Positions 1 through 9,455 of a DNA stretch of 35,949 bases are shown in pieces. This DNA comes from Verrucomicrobiales bacterium (GTDB taxonomy: Bacteria > Verrucomicrobiota > Verrucomicrobiia > Limisphaerales > UBA1100), in the NCBI GenBank assembly GCA_005809105.1, contig SYLI01000009.1:1-35949 (forward strand), read 5' to 3'. The stretch's first letter is position 1. Every line of letters begins with the position of its first letter. The notes under the pieces were generated by a model. It saw nothing but the letters and a program-made list of their open reading frames with translations, made no database searches and was not told the origin of the DNA. Position numbers and translations under genes: made by a program.

Positions 1-3000
1 GATGTCGTGGTGCGGCGGCGGGCTGATGAGCCCCACGCCCGGCATCGAGTAGCGGATGCGCGCGATGGTCTCGTCCACCTTGCGGCCGGGCAGCTCCCCG
101 CCCTCACCGGGCTTGGCGCCCTGTGAAATCTTGATCTGCAGCTCGTCGGCGTTGGTGAGATACCAGATGGTCACGCCAAACCGGCCTGACGCCACCTGCT
201 TGATGGCCGAGCGCTTGGACTCGCCGTTGGGCAGAGGCTTAAATCGCTCGGGATCCTCACCGCCCTCGCCAGTGTTGCTCTTGCCACCCAGCCGGTTCAT
301 GGCGATGGCGAGGTTTTCATGCGCCTCGGCGGAAATAGAACCAAAGCTCATGGCCCCCGTGCAGAAGCGTTTAACAATCGCACTGGCGGGCTCCACCTCC
401 TCCAGCGGAACCGGCCCGGCATTGGTGCCCGTCTTAAATTCCATGAGGCCGCGCAGCGCGCAGCGCACTTTCGTGTCCTGATTGATGTGGTCGGCAAACT
501 GCCGGTACGAACCCCAGTTGTTTTCGCGCGCGGCAACCTGCAGTATCGAGATCGCCAGCGGATCCCATGCGTGGCGCTCGCCCTCGGCGCGCCAGTGAAA
601 TTCGCCGGGGTTGGGCAGCTCGGGCAACCGGTCTTCGTGCCGGCTTGGGAATCCCAGCGCGTGGCGTCGCAGCATCTCCTCCGCCAGCTCGGCCAGGTTC
701 ACCCCTTGCACTCGGCTTGCCGTGCCCACAAAGCAGCGGCCAATGACCTCGTCCTTCAATCCCACCGCCTCAAAGATCTGCGCGCCTTTGTAAGATTGCA
801 GCGTGGAGATGCCCATCTTGGCCATCACCTTGAGCATCCCCTTGGCGACGGCCTTACGGTAGCCGTAGACGATGGCCGCGTCATCCTTCAAGGGACCCGC
901 CAGCAGTCCATCCCGGCGCGACTGCCACAGCGCCTCGAAGGCCAGATACGGGTTGATGGCGTCGGCACCGTAGCCCACCAAGAGACAGTGGTGATGCACC
1001 TCGCGCGCCTCGCCCGATTCCAGCACGAGGCCAATCTGCGTGCGCAGCGCCTTCCGGACAAGGTGATGATGCACGGCGCCGACGGCCATCAGGCTGCTGA
1101 CGGGCACCCGGTCGGCGGACACGGCGCGATCGGAGAGAACCACCAGGCTGTACCGGTCGGCGATGGCTTGCTCGGCCTCGGCGCAGATGCGATCAAGCGC
1201 GCGCACGAGGCCGGCGGCGCCTTCGCCACGGGGAAAGGTGATGTCGATGGTGCGCGAGCGCCAGCCGCGGTAGTCCATGCCCTTGAGCGCGTGCAGCTCC
1301 TCGTTGGTTAGAATCGGGTGCTCGATGCGCAGGCGGTGGCAGTGTTCCTCGGTGATCTCCACCAGATTGCGCTCAGGCCCCACGTAGCATTCCAGCGACA
1401 TGATGACCTCCTCGCGGATGGAATCGATCGCAGGATTGGTCACCTGCGCGAAGAGCTGCCGAAAATAGTCGTAGAGCATCCGCGGCTGATCGCTCAGGCA
1501 GGCCAGCGCGGCGTCGTTGCCCATCGAACCCAGCGGATCGCGCTCCTCCTGCACCATCGGCAGAAGCATGAACTGCAACGTCTCGGAGGTGTAGCCAAAT
1601 GCCTGGAGGCGCGCCATGAGCGTGGCGTTGTCCAAGCCGGGCGCCTCGCCTGCGGCGGCGATGTCATCAAGGTCGATGCGCTGACGTTGCAGCCACTGGC
1701 CATAGGGCCGGCGCGAGGCCAGCTCGGACTTGATCTCGTCGTCGGGAACAAGCCTTCCCTTTTCAAAATCCACCAGGAACATGCGGCCGGGCTTGAGGCG
1801 GCCCTTCGCCTTGACGTTGGCCGGATCCACGGGGATGACGCCCACTTCGCTGGCCATGATGACGCGGTCGTCGTGCGTCAGATAGTAGCGGCTGGGGCGA
1901 AGCCCGTTGCGATCCAGCACGGCGCCGATGTAGTGGCCGTCGGTGAAGACGATGGACGCCGGGCCATCCCACGGCTCCATCAGGCAGGAGTGATATTCGT
2001 AGAAGTCGCGCTTGGCCTGCTCCATCTGCGCGTGCTTCTGCCACGCCTCGGGAATCATCATCAGCACCGATTCCTGCAGGGTGCGGCCGCTCATCAACAG
2101 AAACTCCAGAGCGTTGTCAAAGTTGCCCGAGTCGGAACAATCCGGCTCAATGATGGGGTAGAGCTTGCGCAGGTCGTCGCCCAGGAGGTGGCTCTTGAGC
2201 GTGCCTTCGCGCGCGTGCATTCCATTGATGTTGCCACGCAGCGGGTTGATCTCGCCGTTGTGGCTCATGAAGCGGAAGGGCTGCGCGCGATCCCAGCTGG
2301 GAAACGTGTTGGTGGAAAAGCGCGAGTGCACCATCGCCAGATGCGACTGGTAGTCCGCGTCGCCCAAGTCCGGAAAATAGACGCGCAACTGCGTCGTGGT
2401 GAGCATGCCCTTGTAGATGATCACCTTCGAGGAAAGGCTGCAGATGTAGAATGCCTTGGCTTGCTTTAACGTGGAGTCGGTGCGCAGCCGATGGCTGGCG
2501 CGCTTGCGGATGATGTAGAGCTGGCGTTCGAAGTCGTCGCCGGAAACCCCGTCAGCGGCGGCCACAAGAAGCTGCAGGATGTGCGGCTCGGCGGCCTTGG
2601 CCGCAGGCCCCACGCCCGCCTTGTCCGTCTCCACGGGCACGGTCCGCCAGCCGATGCAACGCTGGCCCTGCTCGGCGATGATGGATTCGACTGCGGCCAT
2701 GCAGCGGCGCCGTTCCGATTCCATCGTCGGAAGAAAGACGATGCCCGCGCCGAATCGTCCCTTCGCCGGCAAGTCCACGCCCAGATCCTTCCGGGCGACC
2801 TTTGCGAGAAACGCCCACGGCAGTCCCGTCAGGATGCCCGCGCCGTCGCCCGTGCTGGGCTCGCAGCCGCAGCCGCCGCGATGATCCATGTTGATGAGCA
2901 TCGCGATGGCGTCGGAGATAATCTGGTGGCTCGCCACGCCCTTGACATTGGCGACAAAACCAACACCACAGCCGTCCTTCTCGTACGCAGGGTCGTAAAG

Positions 3001-3042
3001 GCCCTGCTTTCTCGGAAAGCCCGTCTGTGGTTTGCTGCTCAT
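1..3042 (-). CDS. gltB: Glutamate synthase large subunit, partial (C-terminus outside window)
   Basis: Glutamate synthase (GOGAT) makes two glutamates from glutamine and 2-oxoglutarate. An open frame of 1014 codons runs from the ATG at 3042 off the left edge; the family is about 1500 residues, so about two-thirds is present. The N-terminus has a short propeptide and then DGCGVGF, with Cys25 as the expected N-terminal nucleophile of the class II glutaminase domain after cleavage. NMDHRGG and STGDGAGIL follow. Near residue 895 FGAMSFGSISAEAH opens the FMN/2-oxoglutarate-binding synthase domain, and the visible part ends in PGVGLISPPPHHDI. The 3Fe-4S cysteines and the FMN-domain end lie outside. 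No Shine-Dalgarno is evident at this start. A good promoter lies about 57 bases upstream. A gltD partner, if adjacent, would be to the left. Identity is very secure. Confidence 0.97.
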   Translation of the reverse strand, partial: MSSKPQTGFPRKQGLYDPAYEKDGCGVGFVANVKGVASHQIISDAIAMLINMDHRGGCGCEPSTGDGAGILTGLPWAFLAKVARKDLGVDLPAKGRFGAGIVFLPTMESERRRCMAAVESIIAEQGQRCIGWRTVPVETDKAGVGPAAKAAEPHILQLLVAAADGVSGDDFERQLYIIRKRASHRLRTDSTLKQAKAFYICSLSSKVIIYKGMLTTTQLRVYFPDLGDADYQSHLAMVHSRFSTNTFPSWDRAQPFRFMSHNGEINPLRGNINGMHAREGTLKSHLLGDDLRKLYPIIEPDCSDSGNFDNALEFLLMSGRTLQESVLMMIPEAWQKHAQMEQAKRDFYEYHSCLMEPWDGPASIVFTDGHYIGAVLDRNGLRPSRYYLTHDDRVIMASEVGVIPVDPANVKAKGRLKPGRMFLVDFEKGRLVPDDEIKSELASRRPYGQWLQRQRIDLDDIAAAGEAPGLDNATLMARLQAFGYTSETLQFMLLPMVQEERDPLGSMGNDAALACLSDQPRMLYDYFRQLFAQVTNPAIDSIREEVIMSLECYVGPERNLVEITEEHCHRLRIEHPILTNEELHALKGMDYRGWRSRTIDITFPRGEGAAGLVRALDRICAEAEQAIADRYSLVVLSDRAVSADRVPVSSLMAVGAVHHHLVRKALRTQIGLVLESGEAREVHHHCLLVGYGADAINPYLAFEALWQSRRDGLLAGPLKDDAAIVYGYRKAVAKGMLKVMAKMGISTLQSYKGAQIFEAVGLKDEVIGRCFVGTASRVQGVNLAELAEEMLRRHALGFPSRHEDRLPELPNPGEFHWRAEGERHAWDPLAISILQVAARENNWGSYRQFADHINQDTKVRCALRGLMEFKTGTNAGPVPLEEVEPASAIVKRFCTGAMSFGSISAEAHENLAIAMNRLGGKSNTGEGGEDPERFKPLPNGESKRSAIKQVASGRFGVTIWYLTNADELQIKISQGAKPGEGGELPGRKVDETIARIRYSMPGVGLISPPPHHDI

Positions 3043-3098
3043 CGCGGTGCTGCGCGTGGCCGATGTGGAACACCCAAGGCCACCGCTCGCGGGCGGGG

Positions 3099-3126
3099 AG
3101 TATAGGGGCGTGACGGCTCCGGGCAA
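3099..3126 (-). promoter_or_regulatory. Putative sigma-70-type promoter of gltB
   Basis: On the minus strand TTGCCC (3126-3121) is followed after 16 bases by TATACT (3104-3099). Transcription would start near 3092, giving a leader of about 50 bases before the gltB ATG. The same TTGCC-N16-TAnnnT layout recurs at other genes in this window, which strengthens the call. Confidence 0.55.
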
Positions 3127-3192
3127 TAAAAGAAATCGACTGGCGCGCGAGGGAACGCTTGAAAACCCCGGCGGCTTATCCGGCATTTGAAA

Positions 3193-4122
3193 ATGGCCGT
3201 GCGCACGGTTGCAATCGGCCCTTCCCGATGCCATCTTGGCGGCGTGGATCCCGCCAAACCTGCGCCGGCCGGTGTCCCTTTGCCGCTGAGCGAGCGCCGC
3301 AAGGAAGCGCTCGCCCGCTTGCTGGCCGATGAGGATCAGATCGTATTTCGTGCTGTGCGCCGTGAGATTGTTTCGCACGGGCCCTCGGTGCGCCCCTGGC
3401 TGGCGGGTTTTTCGTTGCACGCCGACCCCGTGCTGCGGCGGCGCGCGCTGGCCATCGTGGAGCACTTCGACCGCCTGGACGCCGACATCGCCTTCAATGT
3501 CTTCTGTCTTCGGCACGGCGAGGAACTGAATCTGGAGGAAGGCTGCTGGCTGCTCTCACGCTCGCGGTTTCCCTCGATCAACGTCGAGGCTTACCGAGCC
3601 ATGCTCGATGGCTATGCAGCAGATCTGATGGGTCGCCTTGATTACGCCGGCGAACCTGAATCCATCATCGCCACCCTCAACGCGTGCCTCTTTGCCGAAC
3701 AGGGATTTCGCGGCAATGAAGAGGAGTACTACTCGCCCGACAACAGTTATCTGAGCCGGGTGCTCGATCTACGCACGGGCAATCCCATCTTGTTGTGCGT
3801 GCTCTACCTCACCCTGTGCCGCCGGCTGCAGCTTCCCGTCGCGGGCATCGGGTTGCCGGGCCATTTCCTCTGCCGGTTCCAGAACGCACGCAAGGAGCTC
3901 TTTATTGATGCCTTCAACAAGGGGCGGCTGCTCACCAAGGCCGATTGCGTCAAGTACCTGCGCCAGGCGGGATACGAATTCCACGAGGCGTTCCTGGTTC
4001 CGGCCAGCCCGCGCCGCATCCTGCTGCGCATCTGCTCCAACCTGCACCAGATCCACCAGCACCAGGGCGACAAGGCCGAGGCCGAGCGCCTGCAGGGCTA
4101 CATCCTGGCGCTTTCCAAGTAG
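3193..4122 (+). CDS. SirB1/YchA-like transglutaminase-like protein
   Basis: About 309 aa. The middle and C-terminal parts match the SirB1 (UPF0162, transglutaminase-like plus TPR) family: an LLSRSRFPSINVEAYR-type helix pair, then SYLSRVLDLRTGNPILL, LQLPVAGIGLPGHFLCRF, and a C-terminal helical repeat with NLHQIHQHQGDKAEAER. The GNPILL and LPGHFL blocks are the family signature; its biochemical function is not established. The start is uncertain. ATG 3193 is used here. TTG 3187 and GTG 3244 are alternatives, none has a convincing ribosome binding site, and the conserved part begins only after residue 25. The gene is transcribed divergently from gltB and converges on the DUF1080 gene. The family is well recognised; the precise role is unknown. 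Confidence 0.82.
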   Translation: MAVRTVAIGPSRCHLGGVDPAKPAPAGVPLPLSERRKEALARLLADEDQIVFRAVRREIVSHGPSVRPWLAGFSLHADPVLRRRALAIVEHFDRLDADIAFNVFCLRHGEELNLEEGCWLLSRSRFPSINVEAYRAMLDGYAADLMGRLDYAGEPESIIATLNACLFAEQGFRGNEEEYYSPDNSYLSRVLDLRTGNPILLCVLYLTLCRRLQLPVAGIGLPGHFLCRFQNARKELFIDAFNKGRLLTKADCVKYLRQAGYEFHEAFLVPASPRRILLRICSNLHQIHQHQGDKAEAERLQGYILALSK

Positions 4123-4129
4123 CACGGTG

Positions 4130-4144
4130 CTCCCCAAGAGGGAG
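4130..4144. terminator. Small hairpin between convergent genes
   Basis: CTCCC (4130-4134), loop CAAGA, GGGAG (4140-4144) lies in the 23-base gap between the convergent stops at 4122 and 4146. A T-tract is absent on both strands, so termination is only suggested by position. Confidence 0.25.
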
Positions 4145-4145
4145 G

Positions 4146-5096
4146 CTACTTCTCGAGGACCCAGATATTGCGGTAGCGCACCGGATTGCCGTGATCCTGA
4201 AGGTGCAGGAATCCCGGCTCGGCGCCTTCCTTGAGCGGGGCGGCGGTGGTGGCCTTGGGCAGTTCCACCCGATCGTGAATCTTCACGCCGTTATGCAGCA
4301 GGGTGATGCGCGCCGGGGTGAGCTTCTGGCCAGCCGAGTCGAAGGTCGCCGCCGTGAATTCCACATCGTAGGTCTGCCATGACAGCGGCGGCAGGCACAT
4401 GTTCAGATCGGGCGCCTTGATGCCGTACAACCCGCCGCACTCGTTGTTCTCCCCTTTAAGTCCAAAGCTGTCCAACACCTGCACCTCGTACCGGCCTTGC
4501 AGATAGCAGCCACTGTTGCTGCGGCCTTGACCGCGCGCGGCGGGCTGGAAAGGCAGCTGGAATTCCACGTGCAGCATCTGGCTCTGGAACTTGCGCACGC
4601 TGTTGGCGCCCTGGACGAGCAGCCCCTCCTCCGTCATTTTCCCCGGCTTAAAAGCGTCGGCATTGCGGCCATCGAAGAGGACGACGGCGCCTGCGGGCGG
4701 CCTTGCTCCCAAGGACGGGCTGCGGCGAAGCTGACGCGCGCAGACCACGCTCTCACCACCGGGAGGCGTCACCGACAGCTCACCGCCCGCCAACGACACC
4801 TTCCAGCCCTTAACCGGCGCAAAGTCCGCGCGTTCGCCCACCCGTTCGCCCTCCGTTTCCACCTTGGCCAACTTGTCCCAGCCCGCGCCCGGCAGTCCTC
4901 CTTGGTGGATCACCGCGCGCAACTTGCCCCCACCCAAGGCGACCACCTGCACCCCCAGTTTTCCGCCGGTGTATTCTCCTTGCAGACGGAAATCCTCCCC
5001 GCCCTTTTCCGGATCCAGCTCCGGCGCGTCCTTTGCCGACGCGCTCATGACCAGTGCCAGCATCCAAATCAAAGAGAGTTTCAGGGAAGTGCTCAT
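4146..5096 (-). CDS. Secreted DUF1080 (3-keto-disaccharide hydrolase-type) protein
   Basis: 316 aa from ATG 5096, chosen because it opens directly on a signal peptide: positive start, hydrophobic LSLIWMLALVMSASA, then the mature chain. An upstream in-frame extension would put the signal peptide inside the protein. The C-terminal two-thirds is a DUF1080 jelly-roll domain: VVLFDGRNADAFKP, SNSGCYLQGRYEVQVLDSFG, ECGGLYGIKAPD, WQTYDVEFTAATFD, HDRVELP, and the ending GNPVRYRNIWVLEK. The family is concanavalin-like and common in Planctomycetes and Verrucomicrobia. Members have been linked to glycoside (3-keto-glycoside) cleavage, but the substrate here cannot be read from sequence. The protein is expected to be periplasmic or secreted. 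The roughly 130 residues before DUF1080 form a separate, unrecognised beta-rich part. Confidence 0.9.
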   Translation of the reverse strand: MSTSLKLSLIWMLALVMSASAKDAPELDPEKGGEDFRLQGEYTGGKLGVQVVALGGGKLRAVIHQGGLPGAGWDKLAKVETEGERVGERADFAPVKGWKVSLAGGELSVTPPGGESVVCARQLRRSPSLGARPPAGAVVLFDGRNADAFKPGKMTEEGLLVQGANSVRKFQSQMLHVEFQLPFQPAARGQGRSNSGCYLQGRYEVQVLDSFGLKGENNECGGLYGIKAPDLNMCLPPLSWQTYDVEFTAATFDSAGQKLTPARITLLHNGVKIHDRVELPKATTAAPLKEGAEPGFLHLQDHGNPVRYRNIWVLEK

Positions 5097-5109
5097 GGTT
5101 GTGGAGAGT

Positions 5110-5142
5110 TTGGCTCGCGGCGCCTTTCCCCGCAAGCGCCAA
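5110..5142. repeat. Imperfect inverted repeat between dehydratase-like and DUF1080 genes
   Basis: TTGGC (5110-5114) pairs with GCCAA (5138-5142), and GCGG (5117-5120) pairs with CCGC (5130-5133), with small internal loops. The repeat lies in the 52-base gap between the stop of the dehydratase paralogue and the DUF1080 ATG on the minus strand. A T-tract is absent; it could be a leader structure or chance in GC-rich DNA. Confidence 0.25.
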
Positions 5143-5148
5143 CATAGC

Positions 5149-6036
5149 TTACGCCAGCTCCGCGCGCGTCATCTCCTCGATGAGACTGCGAAACGAAGCG
5201 CGCGGCGACCACCCCAGCAGCCGCCGGGCCTTGGAGGCGTCGCCCACCAACCGCGCAGGCTCGGCGGGCCTCATGAGGCTTGCGTCGACCCGGACGTGGC
5301 CGCGCCAGTCCAATTGCGCGGTGGCAAATGCGATCTCAACCACGTCCTGCACCGAGTGCAGTTCGCCCGTGGCGAACACGAAATCCTCCGGCTGCGGATG
5401 CTGGAGGGCCAGCCACATGCCCAGCACGTAGTCGCGCGCGTCGCCCCAGTCGCGCCGGGCGGTCGTGTCTCCCAAAGACAAGTCTTGTTGCCGCCCCGCT
5501 TTGATGGCCGCGACGGCCCGGCAGATCTTGCGCGTGACGAACACTTCGCCGCGCCGTGGCGATTCGTGGTTGTACAGAATGCCGCTTGCCGCAAAGAGGC
5601 CGTCGGCACGAGCCTGGCGGATGGCTAGGGTGGCGCGGGCCTTGGATTCGCCGTAGATCGTGACCGGCGCGAAGGGCGTTTCTTCGTTCTGGGGAACTTG
5701 ATCAGGCCGGCCAAACACCTCGCTTGAGGAGGCGAAGAACAACCTCGCGCGGGGACAGTCCTCACGCAGCCCGTGGATGAGGTTGACCGTGCCCTGAAAG
5801 TTTACGGCGAGCATCGCCGCGGGGTCTTGGGCGGCCTGGCCCACGTGGCTCACGGCAGCCAGGTGGTACACTTCGTCCGGCGCAGCCGCTCTTAGCGCGC
5901 GACCCACGGCCGCCGCATCGGTCACGTCGCATTCGGCCCGGCCCGGGGCGATGACCTCGTATTTCTTGCCGCGCAGAAGTTCCGCAAGGTATGAGCCGTC
6001 CTGGCCGGCCGCACCGGTGATGAAGGCACACGGCAT
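5149..6036 (-). CDS. GDP-mannose 4,6-dehydratase-family paralogue / possible GDP-4-keto-6-deoxymannose reductase
   Basis: 295 aa extended SDR from ATG 6036, two bases after the stop of the upstream gmd gene. The Rossmann motif is ITGAAGQDGSY. The active-site pieces are ASSSEVFG (S105/E106) and YGESK (Y128/K132). The C-terminal half keeps the GMD blocks [16 protein letters not shown] and ARRDWGDARDYV and ends in RPAEPARLVGDASKARRLLGW. The N-terminal half differs from GMD: the usual arginine-rich NADP-binding loop and GDLTD region are replaced by a shorter GRAECDVTDAAAV stretch, resembling nucleotide-sugar reductases such as RmlD/RMD. Tight coupling to gmd suggests the next step on GDP-4-keto-6-deoxymannose, or a variant dehydratase. 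Family is certain; reaction is inferred. Confidence 0.85.
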   Translation of the reverse strand: MPCAFITGAAGQDGSYLAELLRGKKYEVIAPGRAECDVTDAAAVGRALRAAAPDEVYHLAAVSHVGQAAQDPAAMLAVNFQGTVNLIHGLREDCPRARLFFASSSEVFGRPDQVPQNEETPFAPVTIYGESKARATLAIRQARADGLFAASGILYNHESPRRGEVFVTRKICRAVAAIKAGRQQDLSLGDTTARRDWGDARDYVLGMWLALQHPQPEDFVFATGELHSVQDVVEIAFATAQLDWRGHVRVDASLMRPAEPARLVGDASKARRLLGWSPRASFRSLIEEMTRAELA

Positions 6037-6038
6037 GA

Positions 6039-7049
6039 TCAGTCCGCGGGCACCGTGGAAACCGAGCCGGACTGCGCTTGCCGCCTTTGGATGCGCGCCA
6101 TGTCGGCATCCACCATCAGGCGGACGAGTTGGGCAAACTTGACGCGAGGCTCCCAGCCCAGAACCGACCGGGCCTTGCGCGCGTCCCCGCAAAGCGTGTC
6201 CACTTCGGCGGGGCGGTGGTAGCTGGCGTCCACCTCGACATGCCGCTGCCAGTCCAGTCCCACGTGGGCGAACGCCTCCTGTGCAAATTCGCGGACGCTA
6301 TGAGTCTCTCCCGTCGCCACCACAAAGTCGTCGGGCGCATCCTGCTGGAGCATGCGCCACATGACCTCGACGTATTCTCTGGCGTAGCCCCAGTCGCGGC
6401 GGGCCTCGAGGTTTCCCAAATAGAGCTTGTCCTGCAGGCCCGCACGAATGCGTGCCACGGCCAAAGTAATCTTGCGCGTCACGACGGTCTCGCCGCGCCG
6501 GGGCGACTCGTGGTTGAAGAGGATGCCGCTTGAAGCGTGCAGTCCGTAGGCTTCGCGAAAGTTGACGGTGATCCAGTGGGCAAAGAGCTTGGCGCAGGCG
6601 TAGGGGCTGCGGGGATGAAAGGGCGTCGTCTCGCACTGCGGCGTTTCATGAACCTTGCCAAACATCTCGCTGGAGGAAGCCTGGTAGAATCGCGTGCGCA
6701 CGCCGGAGCAGCGGATGGCCTCGAGCAGGCGGACGGTGCCCACGGCCGTGACATCGGTCGTGTAGTCGGGGATGTCAAAGCTCACCTTCACGTGGCTTTG
6801 CGCGGCCAGATTATACACCTCGTCGGGTCGAATCTCACCCAGAAGGCGCGTCAACCCCCCGCCGTCGGTCAGATCGCCGTAGTGAAGATGCAGGCGAGGA
6901 TCGCCGGCCAGCGGCTGCAGCCGCTCGGGATTGTCCACACTGGTGCGGCGCACCAGCCCATGCACCTCGTAGTTCTTGGAGAGCAACAGCTCCGCCAGAT
7001 AGGAACCGTCCTGACCGGTGATGCCGGTGATGAGCGCCTTGGGGGCCAT
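6039..7049 (-). CDS. gmd: GDP-mannose 4,6-dehydratase
   Basis: 336 aa from ATG 7049, immediately ahead of [15 protein letters not shown]. The enzyme dehydrates GDP-D-mannose to GDP-4-keto-6-deoxymannose using bound NADP, the first step toward GDP-fucose, GDP-rhamnose and related sugars for surface polysaccharides. Visible motifs are the GxxGxxG loop (G9-G15), VRRTS for the NADP phosphate (R34-R35), [16 protein letters not shown], the catalytic block ASSSEMFG (S126, S127, E128), YACAK (Y150, K154) and [15 protein letters not shown]. All catalytic residues are present. It is the first gene of a two-gene minus-strand unit with the shorter paralogue. A TTGCCA box lies in the upstream divergent region, but the matching -10 is weak, so no promoter is called. 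Confidence 0.95.
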   Translation of the reverse strand: MAPKALITGITGQDGSYLAELLLSKNYEVHGLVRRTSVDNPERLQPLAGDPRLHLHYGDLTDGGGLTRLLGEIRPDEVYNLAAQSHVKVSFDIPDYTTDVTAVGTVRLLEAIRCSGVRTRFYQASSSEMFGKVHETPQCETTPFHPRSPYACAKLFAHWITVNFREAYGLHASSGILFNHESPRRGETVVTRKITLAVARIRAGLQDKLYLGNLEARRDWGYAREYVEVMWRMLQQDAPDDFVVATGETHSVREFAQEAFAHVGLDWQRHVEVDASYHRPAEVDTLCGDARKARSVLGWEPRVKFAQLVRLMVDADMARIQRRQAQSGSVSTVPAD

Positions 7050-7118
7050 GGCGTTGCGGAAACTGATGGAAGAGCGCCCTCTTGGCAAGCCCATCAACCT
7101 TGGATGCAGATTTGAACT

Positions 7119-7146
7119 TTGCCGCGCCTTGCGCCACTGGTAGCCT
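7119..7146 (+). promoter_or_regulatory. Putative promoter of DUF255 lipoprotein; -10 seven bases before ATG
   Basis: TTGCCG (7119-7124), 16-base spacer, TAGCCT (7141-7146), then seven bases to the ATG at 7154. This geometry would start transcription at or next to the start codon, so the mRNA would be leaderless. The same arrangement is seen before moxR. Confidence 0.42.
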
Positions 7147-7153
7147 CAGCTGC

Positions 7154-9394
7154 ATGACTTGGAAGCAATTGGGGATCCTCTCCCTTGTTTGGGTCGCTGC
7201 GTGCACTCCACCTAGCGCGCCCAAAGAGAAGCCGGGTTCCCCTTCCGGCAATGCCACCAAACCCGGTAGCAATGCCACCGCCCCCCGCCCCGTGACCACC
7301 CCGCACCACACCACCACCAACCGGCTGGCGAAAGAGAAGTCGCCCTACCTGCAGCAGCACAAGCTCAACCCCGTGGACTGGTTCCCGTGGGGCGAGGAGG
7401 CCTTTGCCCTGGCCAAGAAGGAGAACAAACCCATCTTCCTTTCCATCGGCTACTCCACCTGCCACTGGTGCCATGTGATGGAGCGCGAGTCCTTCGAGGA
7501 CCATGAGGTGGCCGAGGTGCTGAACGCGCACTTTGTCAGCATCAAGGTGGACCGCGAGGAGCGGCCCGACGTGGACAAGATTTACATGACCTTCGTGCAG
7601 GCCACCACGGGCGGCGGCGGCTGGCCCATGTCGGTGTTCCTCACGCCAGAACGCAATCCCTTCCATGGCGGCACTTACTTCCGCAAGCCCGACTTCATCC
7701 GGCTGCTCCAGAAAGTGGATGAGGTGTGGAAGCAAAAACACGCCGAGATCTCCACTGAGGCCGGCAATATCGCCGAGGAGCTGGCCCGTGTCTCAAAACA
7801 GGAACTGAAGCCTGACGCGCAGCTTGCGCCCGGGCTGCTTACCAACGCCGTCGCGAAAATCAAGGCCAGCTATGACCCCCGCCACGGCGGCTTCGGCCGG
7901 CGCGCGCCCAAGTTCCCCCAACCGAGCGAGCCCTCCTTCCTGCTGGCCCAGGCCGTCCGCCACAAGGACGAAGACGGCATCAAGATGGTGCTGCACACCT
8001 GCGACCGCATGGCCGCGGGCGGCATGTATGACCAGCTGGGCGGCGGCTTTGCGCGCTACTCGGTGGATGAGGAATGGCTCGTGCCGCACTTTGAAAAGAT
8101 GCTCTACGACAATGCGCAGCTGCTGCACCTCTACCTCGATGCGCATCTGGTGTCGGGCGATGAAAAGTATGCGACCGTGGCGCGGGAGATTGCCGCGTAT
8201 CTGCGTCGCGACATGACCCATCCTGAGGGCGGCTGGTATTCGGCCGAGGACGCCGACAGCGAAGGACACGAAGGCAAGTTTTACTGCTGGACCAAGGCGC
8301 AGGTGCAGCAGGTGCTCTCTCCGGACGAGGCGCGTGTGGCCATCCGATATTTTGGCATCACCGAGACGGGCAATTTTGAAGACCACAGCCATCCCAGCCC
8401 GCTGAAGCAACTCAACGTCCTGCACATCTCCGACCCAAAACTCTCGGCCGACGAAGCCAAGTTGTTGGCTACCGCGAAACAGAAGCTCCTCGCCGCACGA
8501 GTCAAGCGCGTGCGCCCACACCTCGACGACAAGGTGCTCTCCTCATGGAACGGGCTGATGCTCGGCGCCATGGCCCGCGCTCATGCCGTGCTGGGCGATG
8601 AAGACATGCTCAAGGCGGCGGAAAAAAACGTGGCGTTCATCCAAGCCCGGCTTTGGGACGAGAAGACCAAGACGCTCTACCACCGCTGGCGCGATGGCGA
8701 ACGCGATAGCGTGCAACTGCTCGAAGCCTACGCGTATCAACTGGACGGCGTGCTGCACCTCTACCAGACCACCCTCAAGCCCTCTCACCTCGAGTTCGCC
8801 CTGGATTTGGCGCAGACGATGATCAGGAAGTTTTACGACGAGAGCCATGGCGGCTTCTGGCAGGATGCCGGCGCCGCCGATCTCATCCTGCGCGTGAAAG
8901 AGAACCACGATGGTGCCACGCCCGCCGGCGGATCGGTGGCCGCTCTGGCCCTGCTGCGACTGGCCGCCATCACCGATCAGAAGGCATTCGCAGAGAAGGC
9001 GGAAAAGACGCTGCGGCTTTCAGCGCCATTGTTGGACCGCGCGCCACAGGCTCTGCCCTACATGCTGAGCGCCCTCGACTACTGGCTCAACACCCCGTGG
9101 CGCGCCGTGGTGGCCGGCGATCCTGCCAACGCCGATGTCAGCAAGCTCATCCGCGGTGCGCACGGCGTCTATCAGCCCAACAAGGTCGTGCTGGGAACGG
9201 CCGGGCCTGTGGAGGAATTTGCGCGCGGCCTCAAGCCGGGCGCCGAGGGCCCTGTGGTGTACGCCTGCTCGGGCACCGAGTGCCAGCTTCCGACGGCCGA
9301 CATCGCCGTCCTCCAAGGTCACTTGAAGGCGCTGCGAAAGGCACCGGCACCAAAACCAACGGGCCCGGCCAAAGGCGGCCCACCAAGTCCATAA
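7154..9394 (+). CDS. DUF255 thioredoxin-fold lipoprotein (YyaL/SPATA20-like)
   Basis: 746 aa from ATG 7154, chosen because it opens a lipoprotein signal: [17 protein letters not shown], with Cys17 in the lipobox. A Pro/Asn/Thr-rich linker follows. Next is the DUF255 thioredoxin-like domain (about residues 55-220) with [18 protein letters not shown], the CHWC motif (C103, C106), [10 protein letters not shown] and [13 protein letters not shown]. The rest is an alpha/alpha-barrel-like region with [49 protein letters not shown] and [16 protein letters not shown]. The family is wide-spread and about this size; function is not established, though it is often described as a thioredoxin-fold protein with a glycosyl hydrolase-like barrel. 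Lipid anchoring would place it at a membrane outside the cytoplasm. It is transcribed divergently from gmd. Confidence 0.92.
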   Translation: MTWKQLGILSLVWVAACTPPSAPKEKPGSPSGNATKPGSNATAPRPVTTPHHTTTNRLAKEKSPYLQQHKLNPVDWFPWGEEAFALAKKENKPIFLSIGYSTCHWCHVMERESFEDHEVAEVLNAHFVSIKVDREERPDVDKIYMTFVQATTGGGGWPMSVFLTPERNPFHGGTYFRKPDFIRLLQKVDEVWKQKHAEISTEAGNIAEELARVSKQELKPDAQLAPGLLTNAVAKIKASYDPRHGGFGRRAPKFPQPSEPSFLLAQAVRHKDEDGIKMVLHTCDRMAAGGMYDQLGGGFARYSVDEEWLVPHFEKMLYDNAQLLHLYLDAHLVSGDEKYATVAREIAAYLRRDMTHPEGGWYSAEDADSEGHEGKFYCWTKAQVQQVLSPDEARVAIRYFGITETGNFEDHSHPSPLKQLNVLHISDPKLSADEAKLLATAKQKLLAARVKRVRPHLDDKVLSSWNGLMLGAMARAHAVLGDEDMLKAAEKNVAFIQARLWDEKTKTLYHRWRDGERDSVQLLEAYAYQLDGVLHLYQTTLKPSHLEFALDLAQTMIRKFYDESHGGFWQDAGAADLILRVKENHDGATPAGGSVAALALLRLAAITDQKAFAEKAEKTLRLSAPLLDRAPQALPYMLSALDYWLNTPWRAVVAGDPANADVSKLIRGAHGVYQPNKVVLGTAGPVEEFARGLKPGAEGPVVYACSGTECQLPTADIAVLQGHLKALRKAPAPKPTGPAKGGPPSP

Positions 9395-9421
9395 TTGGCC
9401 CGTGCGCCGCGCCGTTTTTTC

Positions 9422-9430
9422 TGCTACATT
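9422..9430 (+). promoter_or_regulatory. Possible extended -10 promoter for the 65-aa lipoprotein gene
   Basis: TG-C-TACATT (TG 9422-9423, TACATT 9425-9430) is an extended -10 box located 25 bases before the ATG, with GAGG (9448-9451) as ribosome binding site. No good -35 is visible, which extended -10 promoters can tolerate. Readthrough from the upstream gene is the alternative. Confidence 0.33.
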
Positions 9431-9455
9431 CGGGCAGGTGGAAAGCGAGGTGACC

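Noticed and set aside
319-2469. Long plus-strand open frames opposite gltB
   Set aside because: They mirror the gltB coding frame in GC-rich DNA, have no recognisable domains and no ribosome binding sites. The minus-strand gltB frame is continuous and conserved.
3187-3193. TTG at 3187 as start of the SirB1-like gene
   Set aside because: Possible, but ATG lies two codons later and neither has a ribosome binding site; ATG preferred.
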